Shown piece after piece: positions 19,459 through 27,396 of a stretch of DNA of 64,000 bases (position 1 is its first letter; each line of letters starts with the position of its first letter). Below the pieces are notes generated by a model. The model was not told the DNA's origin and ran no database searches. It saw nothing but the letters and a program-made list of their open reading frames with translations. A program made the translations under genes and the position numbers. Source of the DNA: Poriferisodalis sp965203655 (lineage in GTDB: Bacteria > Actinomycetota > Acidimicrobiia > Acidimicrobiales > Poriferisodalaceae); assembly GCF_965203655.1 (NCBI RefSeq), contig NZ_CBDBDD010000009.1, positions 930,001 to 994,000 on the forward strand. The letters run 5' to 3'.

Positions 19459-20913
19459 TTGAACCCAGGGCAGTCAGAGGACGGACCGCCGACCACAGGG
19501 CCACACGGCGCGGGCGCAGGGCCGCTGCGCGACTACGAGGCTGCGCTCGACTGGCTCGACTCCCACATCGATCTCGAGCGTCTGCTCGGCGGTCCCGAGG
19601 CGACCGCGCCCACGCTCGACCGCATGTGGACGCTCATGGGAATCTTGGGCGACCCCCAGGACAGCGTCCCGGCCATCCACATCACCGGCACGAACGGCAA
19701 GGGCAGCACTGCCCGACTTTCGGTGGCGCTGCTCGGTGCCTGCGGTCTGGCAGCGGGCAGCTACACGTCCCCGCACATCGAACGTGTCAACGACCGGATA
19801 ACCGTGGCCAACGAGCCGCTCGACGACGAGTCTTTCGCGCTGGCCATCAGCGAGATAGCGGTCTTTGAGCCGATGGTGATCGACCGCTGCGGGGAACGGC
19901 CGAACTACTTCGAGGTGATGGCCGCCGCGGCATACAGCTGGTTCGCCTCGACGGCGCATGTGAACGTGATCGAAGTCGGCATGGGCGGCCGCTGGGACGC
20001 AACGAACGTCGTCGACGCAGCCGTAGCGGTGATCACCAATATCGGCGCCGACCACCTCGAGATCATCGGGCCGACGCTGGCAGACGTGGCCGCGGAGAAG
20101 GCGGGCATCATCGCGCCCAACTCAATCGTTGTGTGCGGCGAAACCGCTCCCGAGCTTGTCGACATCGTGGCCGGCGTTGCCTCCGACAACGACGCAGAAC
20201 TGTGGCGCCGCGGCGTTGACTGGGACATCGCGGCCCGCCACCCGGCGATCGGCGGGCAGCTCGTCACGGTGGTCACGCCGTTCGGGGAACAGAGCGACCA
20301 CTTCGTGCCGTTGCACGGCGCCCATCAGGCGGTCAATGCCGCGTGCGCCATCTGCTCGGTCGAAGCGTTCTTCGGCCGGAGCCTCGATCACGACGTCGTC
20401 GCGGCTGCATTGGCTGATGTCACGTTGCCCGCTCGCTTCGAGATCGTCGGGCGCCAGCCGACGGTGGTCATCGACGGGGCGCACAACCCCGCCGGTGCGG
20501 CCTCGCTGCGCGACACGCTCGCCGAGACGCTGTCGATCGGCGCCGGCGCGGCAGCTCCCGCTGAGGACGCCGATGCGGCAGGTCGCGTGTCGCGGGGCGT
20601 GCTGGTCATCGGAGCCAACAAGCCGCACGATCCTGGCGCGTTCTGCGAAGCACTAGATCTCGGCGTCTTCGATGCCGTGGTCGCGACGACTGCGGCGTGG
20701 CCGCGTGCGATCGCACCCGAAGATGTGGCCGATGCAGTCGAGCGCGTCGCCGCAGGAGCTGACCACAGCCCCGAGATCATCCCCATTGGCGGCGTCGACG
20801 ATGCGGTGCGTTGGGCGATGGATCGGGCCGGCCCACACGGGACCGTCGTGGTGAGTGGCTCGCTGTACGTCGCGGCGGAGGCCCGGCGACTTCTGGGGGC
20901 CCGCCCGCATTAG
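19459..20913 (+). CDS. folC: Bifunctional folylpolyglutamate synthase/dihydrofolate synthase
   Basis: 484 aa. Mur-ligase family enzyme that adds Glu to dihydropteroate and extends the polyglutamate tail of folates. ITGTNGKGSTARL is the P-loop, YTSPHIERVNDRI the folate loop, VIEVGMGGRWDATNVVD and TNIGADHLEIIG the middle motifs, VVIDGAHNPAGAASLR the C-terminal domain. The start is TTG 19459, the only near start in frame before GPLRDYEAALDWL; no Shine-Dalgarno is obvious, so coupling to clpX is possible. Confidence 0.95.
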   Translation: MNPGQSEDGPPTTGPHGAGAGPLRDYEAALDWLDSHIDLERLLGGPEATAPTLDRMWTLMGILGDPQDSVPAIHITGTNGKGSTARLSVALLGACGLAAGSYTSPHIERVNDRITVANEPLDDESFALAISEIAVFEPMVIDRCGERPNYFEVMAAAAYSWFASTAHVNVIEVGMGGRWDATNVVDAAVAVITNIGADHLEIIGPTLADVAAEKAGIIAPNSIVVCGETAPELVDIVAGVASDNDAELWRRGVDWDIAARHPAIGGQLVTVVTPFGEQSDHFVPLHGAHQAVNAACAICSVEAFFGRSLDHDVVAAALADVTLPARFEIVGRQPTVVIDGAHNPAGAASLRDTLAETLSIGAGAAAPAEDADAAGRVSRGVLVIGANKPHDPGAFCEALDLGVFDAVVATTAAWPRAIAPEDVADAVERVAAGADHSPEIIPIGGVDDAVRWAMDRAGPHGTVVVSGSLYVAAEARRLLGARPH

Positions 20914-20976
20914 CCTCGGACGCGCAGCCAGTGGTGTGACGCGCCATTGCGCAGCGGCAGGCCGAGGGAGACCGCG

Positions 20977-21423
20977 ATGTCCCAAACGCTGGTGATCTGC
21001 AAGCCCGACGCGGTCGAGCGGGGCCTCGTCGGGGAGATCATGGGCAGATTCGAGCGCAAGGGTCTCACGATCTCTGCCTTGGAGCATCGCCGCATCGATC
21101 GTGAGACCGCCCAACGGCACTACGCCGAGCACGAGGGCAAACCGTTCTATGAGCCGCTGCTCGCGTTCATCACCCGTTCACCGTCGGTCGTGATGGTGCT
21201 GGATGGCCCTGCCGACTCGGGCGATGACGTTTTCGCCGTCGTCCGCACGCTGATGGGGGCCACCAACCCAGCCACAGCGGCGCCCGGCACCATCAGGGGT
21301 GATTACGGGATCTCTCCGACCGAGAACCTGGTGCATGGCTCGGACAGCGAAGCCTCTGCCGAGCGGGAGATCGCCCTGTTCTTCGGCGCCCTTGTCGCTT
21401 CCAACAGCAAGGCCGACCACTGA
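20977..21423 (+). CDS. ndk: Nucleoside diphosphate kinase
   Basis: 148 aa. Transfers the gamma-phosphate between nucleoside triphosphates and diphosphates via a phospho-histidine, H120 in ENLVHGSDS. Starts MSQTLVICKPDAVERG; VRTLMGATNP and GTIRGDYG are conserved substrate loops. ATG 20977 is 63 bases after folC. The stop overlaps the mreB start by one base (TGATG). Confidence 0.98.
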   Translation: MSQTLVICKPDAVERGLVGEIMGRFERKGLTISALEHRRIDRETAQRHYAEHEGKPFYEPLLAFITRSPSVVMVLDGPADSGDDVFAVVRTLMGATNPATAAPGTIRGDYGISPTENLVHGSDSEASAEREIALFFGALVASNSKADH

Positions 21424-22481
21424 TGGCTACCAACGGATCACCCCGGCCTCGCAAGCGCGGCAGCGTTCTCGGCGGCCGGGACATCGCAGTGGACTTGGGC
21501 ACCGCCAACACGATCGTGTTTGTGCGCGGCCGGGGCATCGTGCTCAACGAGCCTTCCGTCGTCGCCGTCGACTCGATGACCGGAAACTCGCTCGCCGTCG
21601 GCCACGAGGCGAAGCGGATGATCGGCCGCACGCCAGGCAACATCACCGCCATCAGCCCGCTCAAGGACGGTGTGATTGCGGACTTCGACATCTGCGAGAA
21701 GATGCTCCGGCACTTCATCAATCAGGTCTCCCAAACACGTTGGCCGAAGCCGCGCATGGTCATCTGCGTGCCCTCGGGCATCACCGGTGTCGAGCAGCGC
21801 GCCGTCCAGGAAGCTGCCGAGTACGCGGGGGCTCGCCGGGCGTACATCATCGAAGAGCCGATGGCGGCGGCCATCGGCTCGGGCTTGCCGGTGCAGTCGG
21901 CGCAGGGAAGCATGATCGTCGATATCGGGGGCGGCACGACCGAGGTGGCCGTGATCTCGCTCGGCGGGATCGTCACGGCGCGATCGGCGCGCGTCGGCGG
22001 GAACATGATCGACGCGTCGATCGTCGCGCATGTCAAGAAGGAGCATGGCCTCATCGTGGGCGAGCGGACCGCGGAAGAAATCAAGCTGGCGCTCGGCTCG
22101 GCGTGGCCGCTGCAAGAGGAGATCTACGCCGAGGTTCGCGGTCGCGACATGGTAAGCGGGCTGCCCGAATCGGTGAGCGTCGACAGCTTGGAGATCCGCG
22201 AAGCGATCGCAGCTCCGGTCAGCGCCATCGTCGACTCGGTGAAGGCAACGCTCGACGACACTGCACCAGAGCTCGCTGCCGATGTCATGGACTACGGCAT
22301 CACCCTTGCCGGAGGCGGTGCCATGCTGCGAGGGATGACCGAGCGGTTGCGCTCTGAGACCGGTGTCGCGGTGCACATCGCGGAAGATCCGCTGTTTGCC
22401 GTGGTGCGCGGCTCTGGCCAGACGCTCGAGGAATTCGACGTCCTGCACGGAGTGCTGTACTCGTCGACTGAGGGGCGCTGA
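21423..22481 (+). CDS. mreB: Rod shape-determining protein MreB
   Basis: 352 aa. Bacterial actin that guides lateral wall synthesis. Phosphate 1 DIAVDLGTANTIVFV, connect 1 CVPSGITGVEQRA, phosphate 2 VDIGGGTTEVAVI, adenosine motif GITLAGGGAMLRG. The first ~18 residues before DIAVDLG are longer and more basic than usual and may include the membrane-contacting part. First gene of a cell-shape cluster; ATG overlaps the ndk stop. Confidence 0.98.
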   Translation: MATNGSPRPRKRGSVLGGRDIAVDLGTANTIVFVRGRGIVLNEPSVVAVDSMTGNSLAVGHEAKRMIGRTPGNITAISPLKDGVIADFDICEKMLRHFINQVSQTRWPKPRMVICVPSGITGVEQRAVQEAAEYAGARRAYIIEEPMAAAIGSGLPVQSAQGSMIVDIGGGTTEVAVISLGGIVTARSARVGGNMIDASIVAHVKKEHGLIVGERTAEEIKLALGSAWPLQEEIYAEVRGRDMVSGLPESVSVDSLEIREAIAAPVSAIVDSVKATLDDTAPELAADVMDYGITLAGGGAMLRGMTERLRSETGVAVHIAEDPLFAVVRGSGQTLEEFDVLHGVLYSSTEGR

Positions 22482-22492
22482 CGCCCCCGGCT

Positions 22493-23395
22493 GTGGCCCG
22501 CCGCGCCGGCAATCGGAGACGTCTGTGGCTCCGTCTGGGCCTGCTCGTCGTAACGGCCATTGCGCTGCTGACGCTTGACGCCCGCGGGTCAGGAGGCGTT
22601 CTCGACACTGCTCGCGGAGCGGTGCTGGACGTCCTCGGACCGGTGCGGACCTTCGGCGACTGGGTGACTGGGCCCATCCGGGACGCCTGGCGCGGCGTGG
22701 TCAGCTACGACGACCTCGAAGCCGAGAACGCGCAACTGCGCGGCGAGCTGGCTGAAGCGGAGGCATCCATCCTGCGGGTCGGCGAGTTGGAACGGGACCG
22801 CCAGGAACTGCTCGCGCTGCTCGGAGCACGCGACACCGTGCAGGCCATCCCCCGGGTCACCGCCCGGGTCATCGATGCACCGATATCCAATTTCGAACGC
22901 ACGATCGAGTTGGCCAAGGGCCACCGCGATGGCATCCGGGAAGGGATGCCCGTGGAGAGCGGTCACGGCTTGGTCGGACAGGTGGTGCAGGTCAGCCCGA
23001 ACTGGTCGCGAGTGGAACTGCTGACCGATCCCAACTTCGATGCCGGAGTACGCATCGTGCGCTCCGGTGACGACGGCCTCGTGTCGGGACGCGGGCCCGA
23101 CCGCGATCTCGAGGTCAGCTACATCGAGTTGGAGACCGTGGTCATTCCTGGAGAGACCGTGGTGACCAGCGGGTTCGCCGGAAGCACGTTTCCTGCCGGC
23201 CTGCTCGTGGGCACGGTCACCGATGTTGTGCCCGATGCGGTACGGGGCGCACAGCGGGTCACTGTTCACCCCGCCGCAGACCTGACGCGCCTGCGCTGGG
23301 TGCAAGTGCTGCTCTATGAACCGGACGTGCCCGAGCCGGTGATCGTCGACCGGGAACCGGATCCGGAGCCGGATCAAGGGGGCGGTGCGTCGTGA
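22493..23395 (+). CDS. mreC: Rod shape-determining protein MreC
   Basis: 300 aa. Periplasmic-side scaffold of the elongasome with one N-terminal membrane anchor (LGLLVVTAIALLTLDARG), a coiled coil (YDDLEAENAQLRGELAEAEAS), and the paired beta-barrel domain (GLVGQVVQVSPNWSRVELL, VVTSGFAGSTFPAGLLVG). Start GTG 22493, 11 bases after mreB. Acidic, proline-rich tail (PDVPEPVIVDREPDPEPDQ). It overlaps the open frame before mreD. Confidence 0.95.
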   Translation: MARRAGNRRRLWLRLGLLVVTAIALLTLDARGSGGVLDTARGAVLDVLGPVRTFGDWVTGPIRDAWRGVVSYDDLEAENAQLRGELAEAEASILRVGELERDRQELLALLGARDTVQAIPRVTARVIDAPISNFERTIELAKGHRDGIREGMPVESGHGLVGQVVQVSPNWSRVELLTDPNFDAGVRIVRSGDDGLVSGRGPDRDLEVSYIELETVVIPGETVVTSGFAGSTFPAGLLVGTVTDVVPDAVRGAQRVTVHPAADLTRLRWVQVLLYEPDVPEPVIVDREPDPEPDQGGGAS

Positions 23396-23408
23396 TCGGA
23401 GATCTGCG

Positions 23409-23945
23409 GTGATGGCGAGTTCGGGCCCGCTGGCCCGGTCGGCGCTGTTGCTGGTGGCTGCTGTCGTGATTCACGTCGGTTTGTTGAGCCATATGACCCC
23501 GGCGGGAGTCGTCATCGACCCGCTGGTAGTGCTGGCTGTGGTCGGCGGCATGGTGGGGGGCAGGGGCACGGGTGCCTCCTTCGGTGCCGGCTGCGGGTTG
23601 GCAACCGATCTGATCGTTCACACGCCATTCGGCATGTCTTTGCTGGTGCTGACGCTCGTCGGCTACCTGTCGGGCATCATCGCGGAGCAGATCGGATCGG
23701 CAGGCAGGGTTGCCCGTGCTGCAGTCGCGTCGCTGCTCGCCGCTGGCGGCATCGGTTTGTTTGCATGCGCAGGCTGGCTGTTGGATCTCGCACATGTGAT
23801 CGAAGCGCCGATCGTGCGAATCGCGATCGTCACGGCGCTCGCTGCCCTCGTGGCGCATCCGCTGGTCGAGCGCGCCGTGCGGTGGGCACTCGTGATCCGC
23901 CCGCGGATTGTCACCGGCCGCGAAGGAAGATCGCTCGGTGGATGA
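23409..23945 (+). CDS. mreD: Rod shape-determining protein MreD
   Basis: 178 aa polytopic membrane protein with about five hydrophobic helices (ALLLVAAVVIHVGLL, PLVVLAVVGGMVGG, SLLVLTLVGYLSGIIA, AAVASLLAAGGIGLFACAG, IVRIAIVTALAALVAH). GTG 23409 or the adjacent ATG 23412 is favoured because GGAG 23398-23401 sits 7-10 nt upstream; GTG 23385 within mreC is an alternative. The stop overlaps the PBP2 start inside GTGGATGA. Confidence 0.9.
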   Translation: MMASSGPLARSALLLVAAVVIHVGLLSHMTPAGVVIDPLVVLAVVGGMVGGRGTGASFGAGCGLATDLIVHTPFGMSLLVLTLVGYLSGIIAEQIGSAGRVARAAVASLLAAGGIGLFACAGWLLDLAHVIEAPIVRIAIVTALAALVAHPLVERAVRWALVIRPRIVTGREGRSLGG

Positions 23946-26178
23946 GACGGTCCGCCGCCGGATGGCCTTCTTGGGCATCGTGATCGTGGGCCTGTTTGGG
24001 GCGCTGTTCACTCGCCTGTGGTACCTGCAGGTGCTCGAGACCGAACAGTTCTCCGTGGCTGCGGAGTCCAACCAGGTGCGCATCATCATCACACCGCCGA
24101 CCCGAGGACGGATCCTCGACCGCCACGGCGTCGTGCTTGCAGACAATGTTCGCACCGGCGTCGTGACGATCGACCAGTCCAGCTACACCGAAGATCATGC
24201 TGCGTCGGTCATCGCCCAACTCTCCGATCTGCTCGACGTGCCGGAATCCCAACTCGTCAGGGGCCTCGCCGATCAGCGGACGCACCCGCTCGCCCCGAAG
24301 GTTGTCGCGACCGGCCTGGACGAGGACGGCTTGCTGCGTGTGGCAGAACGGTCGATTCCAGGCGTCGAGGCCAAGTGGGACTGGGTGCGGACCTACCCCC
24401 AGGACGAGGTTGCCGCGCACATCGTCGGGTATGTGGGGGCGATGTCGGAGCGTCAGCACCGCGAGTTGATCGATGACGGCTACCTGCCCTACGAGCGCGT
24501 CGGTCGGGCAGGCATCGAGGGTCTGTTCGAAGCAGAACTGCACGGCGAGCCCGGCCGCACCAAGCTCGAGGTCGACCGACTCGACCGTGTGCAGCGCATC
24601 TTGGCCGATGTCCCGCCGCAGCCCGGCGATGACGTCGTGCTCTCGATCGATGTCGAGCTGCAGGCGGCGGCAGAGTCGTACCTGCGGCAGGGCCTTATCG
24701 CTGCACGCAAGAACGTCAGCGAGGACTCTGGCTTCTTCTACCCGGCGCTCACCGGTGCCGCCGTGGTCATGGACGCCCGCAACGGCGACGTGCTCGCGAT
24801 GGCGTCACATCCGACCTACGACCCGAACTGGATGGTGGAGGGACTGAGCCTCGCCGAGTACCGGTCGGTGTTCGAGAATCCGTACGCGCCCGGCGCGCTC
24901 AACAACCTGGCGGTTCAGGGCCTCTACTCGCCGGGATCGGTGTTCAAGCCGGTGACGGCGTTGGCGGGGCTCGAAGCCGGACTGATCTCGCCCAGGGCGG
25001 CATTCCACGATGTCGGGTATTACAGCATTCCCGAGGCGCGGGGCTGCACCGGCCGCTGCACATTCTTCAATGCCGACCGCGCCGCGCTCGGGACGTTGGA
25101 TCTGTCCGGCGCGCTGACCCGTTCAAGCGATGCCTATTTCTACAAAGTGGCCGACGATCTCTACTGGATCGACGGCCCCGAGCAGTGGGCAATCCAGGAC
25201 ATGGCTCGTTTGCTCGGGTTCGGTTCGCCAACCGGTGTGCAGCTCCCGTTCGAGAAATCTGGGCGGATCCCTGACGGCGAGGTGAAAAAGACGCTGTTCG
25301 AGATCAGTCCCGAGGCGTACAACCCCTACGACGAACCGCCGCGCTGGTTTCCCGGCGACAACATCAATACCGGCATCGGCCAGGGCCTCGTCGCCGTCAC
25401 GCCGGTCCAGTTGGCGAATGCCTACGCCACGATCGCCAACGGCGGCACCTTGTTCTCGCCCAACATCGTTGAGGCGGTGGTCTCGCGCGAAGCCGAGACG
25501 TTCGGCGAGGCGGTGCTCGAGTTTGAGCCGAGAGTGCTCGAAGTCGTGGACTTTCCCGACGGGAGCGCCGTGGTGCGGGAGGGGCTGAGCAACGTCACCA
25601 ACTCCCGGCTGAGGGGCACCGCAGCGAAGGCGTTCGAGGGATACGACCACGAGGGCTACCGGGTTTCGGGCAAGACCGGCACGGCCCAGGCGCAGGGCCT
25701 CAATGCGGTGCTGCGGCGCAAGAAGGAGGACACGGCCGTGTTCGTGGCGTGGGCGCCGACGCACGATCCGCGTTACGTCGTCGCCGTTGTCATGGAAGAG
25801 GCCGGGTATGGCGGTGAGGCGGCAGCGCCGGTGGCGCGACGCATCATGGAGGCGGTGCGCGCCTACGAGCAGCGTTGGCCGGAGCCGCAGATCGCGTTCG
25901 TGCCGCCGCAGCCTGAATGCCCCGAGGTGCCCGAGGCGCTGCGAGGCGACCCGGCCTTCCTCGGATATGTGCCCGAGGGCTGCCCCTGGGGTATCCAGTT
26001 GCCCCGGGCCAACACGCCCGCTGACGCAGACGGTGACGGCATTCCCGATGTGGACGAGATCACCGGCGCACCCCAGAGCGATATGCCGCGCCGCAGGGCG
26101 GCACTGCGGCGCCATCAAACACATCGCAGGGCGGCACTGCGGCGCCATCAAACACATCGCAGGGCGGCAGTGTCATGA
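23938..26178 (+). CDS. mrdA: Penicillin-binding protein 2, transpeptidase of the elongasome
   Basis: 746 aa class B PBP. One N-terminal membrane helix (MAFLGIVIVGLFGALFTRLW), dimerisation/pedestal domain opening with TPPTRGRILDRHGVVLADN, and a transpeptidase domain with SPGSVFKPV (active Ser, SxxK), SSDAYFYKV (SxN/SxD motif) and SGKTGTAQ (KTG). GTG 23938 follows GGAAG. The C-terminus is odd: after an acidic DADGDGIPDVDEITG stretch come 2.4 copies of an Arg/Ala/His-rich 11-residue repeat. ATGA overlap with rodA. Confidence 0.95.
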   Translation: MDETVRRRMAFLGIVIVGLFGALFTRLWYLQVLETEQFSVAAESNQVRIIITPPTRGRILDRHGVVLADNVRTGVVTIDQSSYTEDHAASVIAQLSDLLDVPESQLVRGLADQRTHPLAPKVVATGLDEDGLLRVAERSIPGVEAKWDWVRTYPQDEVAAHIVGYVGAMSERQHRELIDDGYLPYERVGRAGIEGLFEAELHGEPGRTKLEVDRLDRVQRILADVPPQPGDDVVLSIDVELQAAAESYLRQGLIAARKNVSEDSGFFYPALTGAAVVMDARNGDVLAMASHPTYDPNWMVEGLSLAEYRSVFENPYAPGALNNLAVQGLYSPGSVFKPVTALAGLEAGLISPRAAFHDVGYYSIPEARGCTGRCTFFNADRAALGTLDLSGALTRSSDAYFYKVADDLYWIDGPEQWAIQDMARLLGFGSPTGVQLPFEKSGRIPDGEVKKTLFEISPEAYNPYDEPPRWFPGDNINTGIGQGLVAVTPVQLANAYATIANGGTLFSPNIVEAVVSREAETFGEAVLEFEPRVLEVVDFPDGSAVVREGLSNVTNSRLRGTAAKAFEGYDHEGYRVSGKTGTAQAQGLNAVLRRKKEDTAVFVAWAPTHDPRYVVAVVMEEAGYGGEAAAPVARRIMEAVRAYEQRWPEPQIAFVPPQPECPEVPEALRGDPAFLGYVPEGCPWGIQLPRANTPADADGDGIPDVDEITGAPQSDMPRRRAALRRHQTHRRAALRRHQTHRRAAVS
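26092..26169 (+). repeat. 33-bp tandem repeat at the 3' end of the PBP2 gene, 2.4 copies
   Basis: Identical 33-bp units at 26092-26124 and 26125-26157, then a 12-base partial at 26158-26169. In frame, so each unit adds R-R-A-A-L-R-R-H-Q-T-H to the protein. The two full copies do not differ at any base. Confidence 0.9.
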
Positions 26179-27344
26179 TCGCCCGGCTGCTGAATCGCAC
26201 GCACACCCGGCGCGAATTGCGATCTCCCGCGTGGTTTGCCGATTACTCGCTCGGGTTGGCAGCCATTGCCGTCGCTTGCGTGGGCATCGCCATGAACTAC
26301 GCCGCGACGTGGCGCAGCCTCACCTTCGACGGCGAGGATCCCTGGACCGTCGCTCGGCGCCAGGCCATCTTCGTCGGTGTCGGCGTCGTGGTCATGGTGG
26401 TCGCGGCGGTCATCGACTACCGGGTGCTTCGCTTCTATGCCACGCCCGCATACCTGGCGGTGCTCGTCGCCCTCGCGGCGCTGTTGCGTTGGGGTCCCGA
26501 GATTCGCAACGCCCGCTCGTGGTTCGAGCTGCCATTCTTCGGCTTTCAGGTGCAGCCGTCGGAGTTCGCCAAGCTCATCGTGATCGTGTCGTTGGCTGCG
26601 TTCGTTGCCAACCACGAGGGTTACCTGCGCTTCGACACGCTGCTCAACGCTGGATTGCTGCTGATCGTGCCGATGAGCCTGATCTACCTGCAGCCCGACC
26701 TCGGCACGATGCTGGTCTTCGTGGCTGTGGCGATGGGCATGCTGCTGGTCGCCGGCGCGCAACTCCGGCATATCGTCGTCATCACGCTGGCCGGCATCCT
26801 GGCGCTGGTCCTGATCTTCAGCATTGATGCCCTGCAGGGGCCGCGGTTGCTGAATGAAACGCAGCGCAACCGCTTGACGGCCTTCCTGGACCAGGACTTC
26901 GAGCCGCTGGAAGCCTCGTACAACCTGCGCCAGAGCCAGATTGCGATCGGCGCAGGCGGCATCTGGGGCCAGGGCTGGAAACAGGGCACCCAGACGAATC
27001 TGGACTTGGTGCCGGAGCAGCACAACGACTTCATCTTCACTGCTCTGGGGGAGGAGTTCGGCTTGATCGGAGGCTCGATCCTGCTGGCCCTCTATGCGTA
27101 CATGTCGGTGCGCATCTGGCAGATTGCCCGCAGTGCGAGCGACCCCTTCGGGCGACTAACGGCCGTCGGCGTGCTCTCGATGCTGCTGTTCCAGGTGTTC
27201 CAGAACGTCGGGATGACGATCGGCATCATGCCGATCACCGGCATCCCGCTGCCGCTCATGAGCCACGGCGGTTCGGGGACGGTGACGGCATTCGCTGCCG
27301 TGGGCATCGTCATCAGTGTCGGCGCGCGCCGGTATTCCCTCTGA
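26175..27344 (+). CDS. rodA: Rod shape-determining protein RodA (SEDS glycosyltransferase)
   Basis: 389 aa, ten membrane segments. Peptidoglycan polymerase partner of PBP2. SEDS marks: FGFQVQPSEFAKLIVIVSLA, YLQPDLGTMLVFVAVAMGM, the loop QIAIGAGGIWGQGWKQGTQ, LVPEQHNDFIFTALGEEFG, and GIPLPLMSHGGSGTV near the end. Its ATG overlaps the PBP2 stop (ATGA), which fits strict 1:1 pairing of the two proteins. Confidence 0.96.
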   Translation: MIARLLNRTHTRRELRSPAWFADYSLGLAAIAVACVGIAMNYAATWRSLTFDGEDPWTVARRQAIFVGVGVVVMVVAAVIDYRVLRFYATPAYLAVLVALAALLRWGPEIRNARSWFELPFFGFQVQPSEFAKLIVIVSLAAFVANHEGYLRFDTLLNAGLLLIVPMSLIYLQPDLGTMLVFVAVAMGMLLVAGAQLRHIVVITLAGILALVLIFSIDALQGPRLLNETQRNRLTAFLDQDFEPLEASYNLRQSQIAIGAGGIWGQGWKQGTQTNLDLVPEQHNDFIFTALGEEFGLIGGSILLALYAYMSVRIWQIARSASDPFGRLTAVGVLSMLLFQVFQNVGMTIGIMPITGIPLPLMSHGGSGTVTAFAAVGIVISVGARRYSL

Positions 27345-27396
27345 GAGGCCGCCTCAGCCCTCTTTATCGGTAGGTGCCGGTAGCGTTGAGCGTGCA

